Positions 61,751 through 64,000 of a DNA stretch of 64,000 bases are shown one piece after another. The notes under the pieces were generated by a model that worked only from the letters and a program-made list of their open reading frames with translations, made no database searches and had not been told where the DNA came from. Origin of the DNA: Blastobasis lacticolella (lineage: Eukaryota > Arthropoda > Insecta > Lepidoptera > Blastobasidae). A program made the translations under genes and the position numbers. Every line of letters starts with the position of its first letter. Within the stretch, counting starts at the first letter, position 1. Location: assembly GCA_905147135.1 (NCBI GenBank), contig LR990039.1, positions 35,213,708-35,277,707 of the forward strand. The letters run 5' to 3'.

Positions 61751-62445
61751 AGGGTAGAGGGCGCCACCCTCATGTAAACACAAGTCTCCGTGTTACATTA
61801 CCTTTTAAATGTTTTAAGTTAATATTTTAATACTATATACGTTATTTTAGTGCAAATTACCTGTGACAGTGTTATAGAAACATAAAACTAATTATATACT
61901 ATTATTAAAAACGAAATAGCATCAGTGGTGAACTATAACAATTATTATAGAACACAATAATGACCTAGCAAAAGTGATGAATATGTGCAAAATCCGAATT
62001 AATATAAGAAGCGACTGGTTTTACGTCCTTAAATTACCATTTTAATTCAAAAATTAAGAAATATCAGACAAAGAAACAGTGAAGTGTATACTACCGCCAA
62101 CTACGACAAGTATTAAAATTTCTGCCTATACAATTTAAAAGCGGCTAGTTAACATATTATAGCCATATTTCAACACTGTTGGAGAACCGCTCTGTAGTTG
62201 GCGACAAAAGCTCGCAATTAGAAACCTGCGTCACCGGTTCGATCCTCGGCACATGACATTATCTTTTTATTTTTTTTTGTTTTGTTATTTATTGTTCTTA
62301 ATTTCATAATTTTCTTTTATTGACATTGTGTGATTTAATAAAATATGACATCGATTCCCTGAGTGCGATCCTTGGCAAATTGAATTTGACATTTTTGTTA
62401 TTTTTTGTAAATTAATTGTTTTATTTTGTAATTTAATAAATAACT
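61751..62445 (+). other. Leader of the right-edge element, with tRNA-like motif
   Basis: AT-rich. At 62190-62260 a tRNA/SINE-like stretch ends CCGGTTCGATCCTCGG, a good B box. 'gtgacattgtg' and 'gacatcgattccctgag' motifs recur as in the 3' flank of the following ORF. Probably the 5' part of the same mobile element. Confidence 0.4.
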
Positions 62446-63894
62446 ATGACGACTCGTAAAATGTACGTCTTAAAATTGGAAGATCAATTAAAACAGGTCC
62501 TTACAGATTTAAAATGCTCTAGGCAAAAAATTCAACAACTTTTACAAGAGCGGGAAGATAGTGAGGCTGAAATTTATGTAGTTAATCAGAGAAATCAAAA
62601 CTTGAAAGAGCAATTAGCAGAGCTTGATATTCAGTTGGAAGACTTTAGAGCACAGCGTGACGATCTTCAGACAGTAGTCGACTCCTTCCAGGAGTGCGAC
62701 GAGCAACATATGGACTTACTAGACCGCAATGCCAACCTCGAGCGCGAATTAGAAGCCGCACACCGAGCTATCCACCAGCTCCAACAAGAAAAACTTGAAT
62801 TACAGGCTTCTTCTACGCAAGCAATGTACAAAGAGCTAATGATAAGTTCTCACTATGACTCTAACAATGTTATGTTAAATGTTCATGGCAAAAGGCCTAA
62901 ACTGAAGTATGGTTATAAGAAACACAAAAGTATTAGAAAGTTATTAAACCAGAATAAAAAGTTGAAGAAGGGTTTTTACCGTGCACGAACGGACTTACAA
63001 CGTTGCACCGACAACATTAAAAAAACTCAACATACTTACTTTCAGGAAACACATGAATTACAACTAAAGCTTTCTAATATGGAAGAAGACTTGAAAAATA
63101 CTTTGTTACAGTATAAAAACTCTCAAAAGTTGATAACTGAGTATTCGGAGTCAATGAGTCAGTTATTAGTTGACTTAAAATATAATGAGAACAAATTTAA
63201 TTCGTTAATGGAATGCCATGCATGCAACTGTGAGTATTTCCAGACTGTTGGCTCATCCACATCCGAAGGAATCGAACTTGTGAGCCGACGCTCGGTACAC
63301 AGCCCGCGCGCTGCAATGGTGGCGCCGCCACCAACAAAAGTTAATCATCCCCTCCCTCGCATCAATAAGGCTGATGCCACTAATACGCACAGTAAAACTA
63401 TAGTGCTATCAGATGTGTTTGGCCGAGATTTAGGACGGGTGATGGCAACCTACGCTTGTAATAATGTAATTAATTATTGTTATCCAGGTATTTCACTAAG
63501 AGATTTGACATTAAAAATAAAGGAATTAAAATTTGACATAAATGATACTTTAATAATTACATTATGTGATTCATTATACTATACTAAGCGAGATTTATGT
63601 CGTTTTTACGAAATATTGAGCAATATTGAGAGTATAGGGAAAATTATATTGTGTTCCTTCCCTTACTCTCAAAGCTTTAGCACAGTTCAAAATAATAATT
63701 TACATGATTTTAATAATTTATTATACTCGTTGACTTGTCATAGCGACAAAATTTCCTTTTTCGACATAAATAAATTCATTCGACATTTTGTTTATTATAA
63801 CAGACATCGTATCTATTTCATTAATAATGAGAGAAAAATGATTGCTAGATTATTAGCATTTAATATTTTTAATTCTACTGACATCTTAATATAA
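62446..63894 (+). CDS. Coiled-coil protein with possible SGNH-like domain, probable mobile-element ORF
   Basis: 482 intact codons. Residues 7-122 form a long coiled coil (LEDQLKQVLTDLKCSRQKIQ onward). A basic patch (KRPKLKYGYKKHKSIRKLL) is at 149-167, a second coiled coil at 195-250, a CHACNC cluster at 257-262 and a Pro-rich linker near 293-305. The region 317-480 alternates hydrophobic strands and helices: IVLSDVFGRDLG, NYCYPGISLRDL, TLIITLCDSLYYT, KIILCSFPY, ISFFDINKFIRHF. This spacing recalls SGNH/GDSL folds, but the GDS, N-D and D-x-x-H catalytic residues are not clearly preserved, so enzymatic activity is doubtful. Similar proteins are, to my memory, abundant in Lepidoptera, consistent with ORF1 of a non-LTR or DIRS-type element. 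The partner ORF would lie past the right edge. Confidence 0.6.
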   Translation: MTTRKMYVLKLEDQLKQVLTDLKCSRQKIQQLLQEREDSEAEIYVVNQRNQNLKEQLAELDIQLEDFRAQRDDLQTVVDSFQECDEQHMDLLDRNANLERELEAAHRAIHQLQQEKLELQASSTQAMYKELMISSHYDSNNVMLNVHGKRPKLKYGYKKHKSIRKLLNQNKKLKKGFYRARTDLQRCTDNIKKTQHTYFQETHELQLKLSNMEEDLKNTLLQYKNSQKLITEYSESMSQLLVDLKYNENKFNSLMECHACNCEYFQTVGSSTSEGIELVSRRSVHSPRAAMVAPPPTKVNHPLPRINKADATNTHSKTIVLSDVFGRDLGRVMATYACNNVINYCYPGISLRDLTLKIKELKFDINDTLIITLCDSLYYTKRDLCRFYEILSNIESIGKIILCSFPYSQSFSTVQNNNLHDFNNLLYSLTCHSDKISFFDINKFIRHFVYYNRHRIYFINNERKMIARLLAFNIFNSTDILI

Positions 63895-63961
63895 ATTTGT
63901 TGACATTATCAATTCTATTGTACCTACATATTTTGAATTTTTTATACATTTTTTTTTTGTA

Positions 63962-63967
63962 AATAAA
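63962..63967 (+). terminator. AATAAA after the right-edge ORF
   Basis: AATAAA in TTGTAAATAAATTTGAC, 68 bp after the stop codon. It may be a poly(A) signal if the ORF is expressed alone, or simply AT-rich spacer of the element. Confidence 0.4.
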
Positions 63968-64000
63968 TTTGACATCGTCTGAGGACTGCATTAATATTTA

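Noticed and set aside
62446..63894. Host esterase
   Set aside because: The Ser, Asn and Asp-x-x-His catalytic positions expected for SGNH enzymes are not clearly present, and the ORF sits amid mobile-element sequence.

Overview
The window is insect genomic DNA, almost certainly from a moth or butterfly. It has an AT-rich background with short GC-rich exons split by consensus GT..AG introns. It also carries a dense load of repeats of lepidopteran type: tRNA-derived SINEs, a jockey/CR1-like LINE and its many 3' tails, RTE-type tails that end in TGATGATGATG, and several MITE families. There are no bacterial operons, CRISPR arrays or rRNA genes, and I see no true tRNA gene, only tRNA-derived SINE heads.

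Left part (1-14.8 kb): the 5' half of the Dystrophin gene on the minus strand. I could place 13 exons with matching splice phases, running from the start of the first calponin-homology (CH) domain (14756) through CH1, CH2 and the first spectrin-type repeats to 478. The start codon exon lies further right and was not identified. The rest of the gene runs off the left edge. The first two exons placed are 62 and 93 nt, the sizes I recall for human DMD exons 2 and 3. Several exons are accompanied by partial, decayed copies of themselves in the flanking introns, which is the most unusual pattern in the gene.

Middle (14.8-42.5 kb): no complete host gene. It holds one terminal RING-finger exon on the plus strand (18627-18839, RNF4/degringolade-like), CGG-rich islands at 19.9-20.8 and 23.8 kb that could be promoters, and layers of mobile DNA. 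The best defined element is a 2.9 kb LTR retrotransposon (26084-29008). It has two LTRs that read as identical, a TTAC target duplication, Gag and protease regions in one frame broken by a single TAG, and no recognisable reverse transcriptase. Between 31.9 and 36 kb is a cluster of MITEs and foldback elements, some nested in each other.

Right part (42.5-64 kb): a nearly full-length LINE with an intact 985-residue endonuclease/reverse transcriptase; a single-exon gene for a small secreted or membrane protein resembling the TipE family of sodium-channel auxiliary subunits (48799-49530), with a 3' UTR made of three tandem repeats; several decayed reverse transcriptase and RNase H fragments; two candidate exons; and, at the right edge, an intact 482-residue ORF with coiled coils and a possible SGNH-like C-terminal domain, probably part of a multicopy mobile element.

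Two paralogous repeat units at 46.2-47.4 and 60.8-61.6 kb act as empty-site references for each other. They allow insertion of a 411 bp MITE and of a 71 bp hairpin to be read directly from the window, with target duplications. The Dystrophin exons give the only coherent host pathway here: a cytoskeletal link between actin and the dystroglycan complex. The other host candidates are unrelated genes lying in or beyond its large 5' intron or upstream region.
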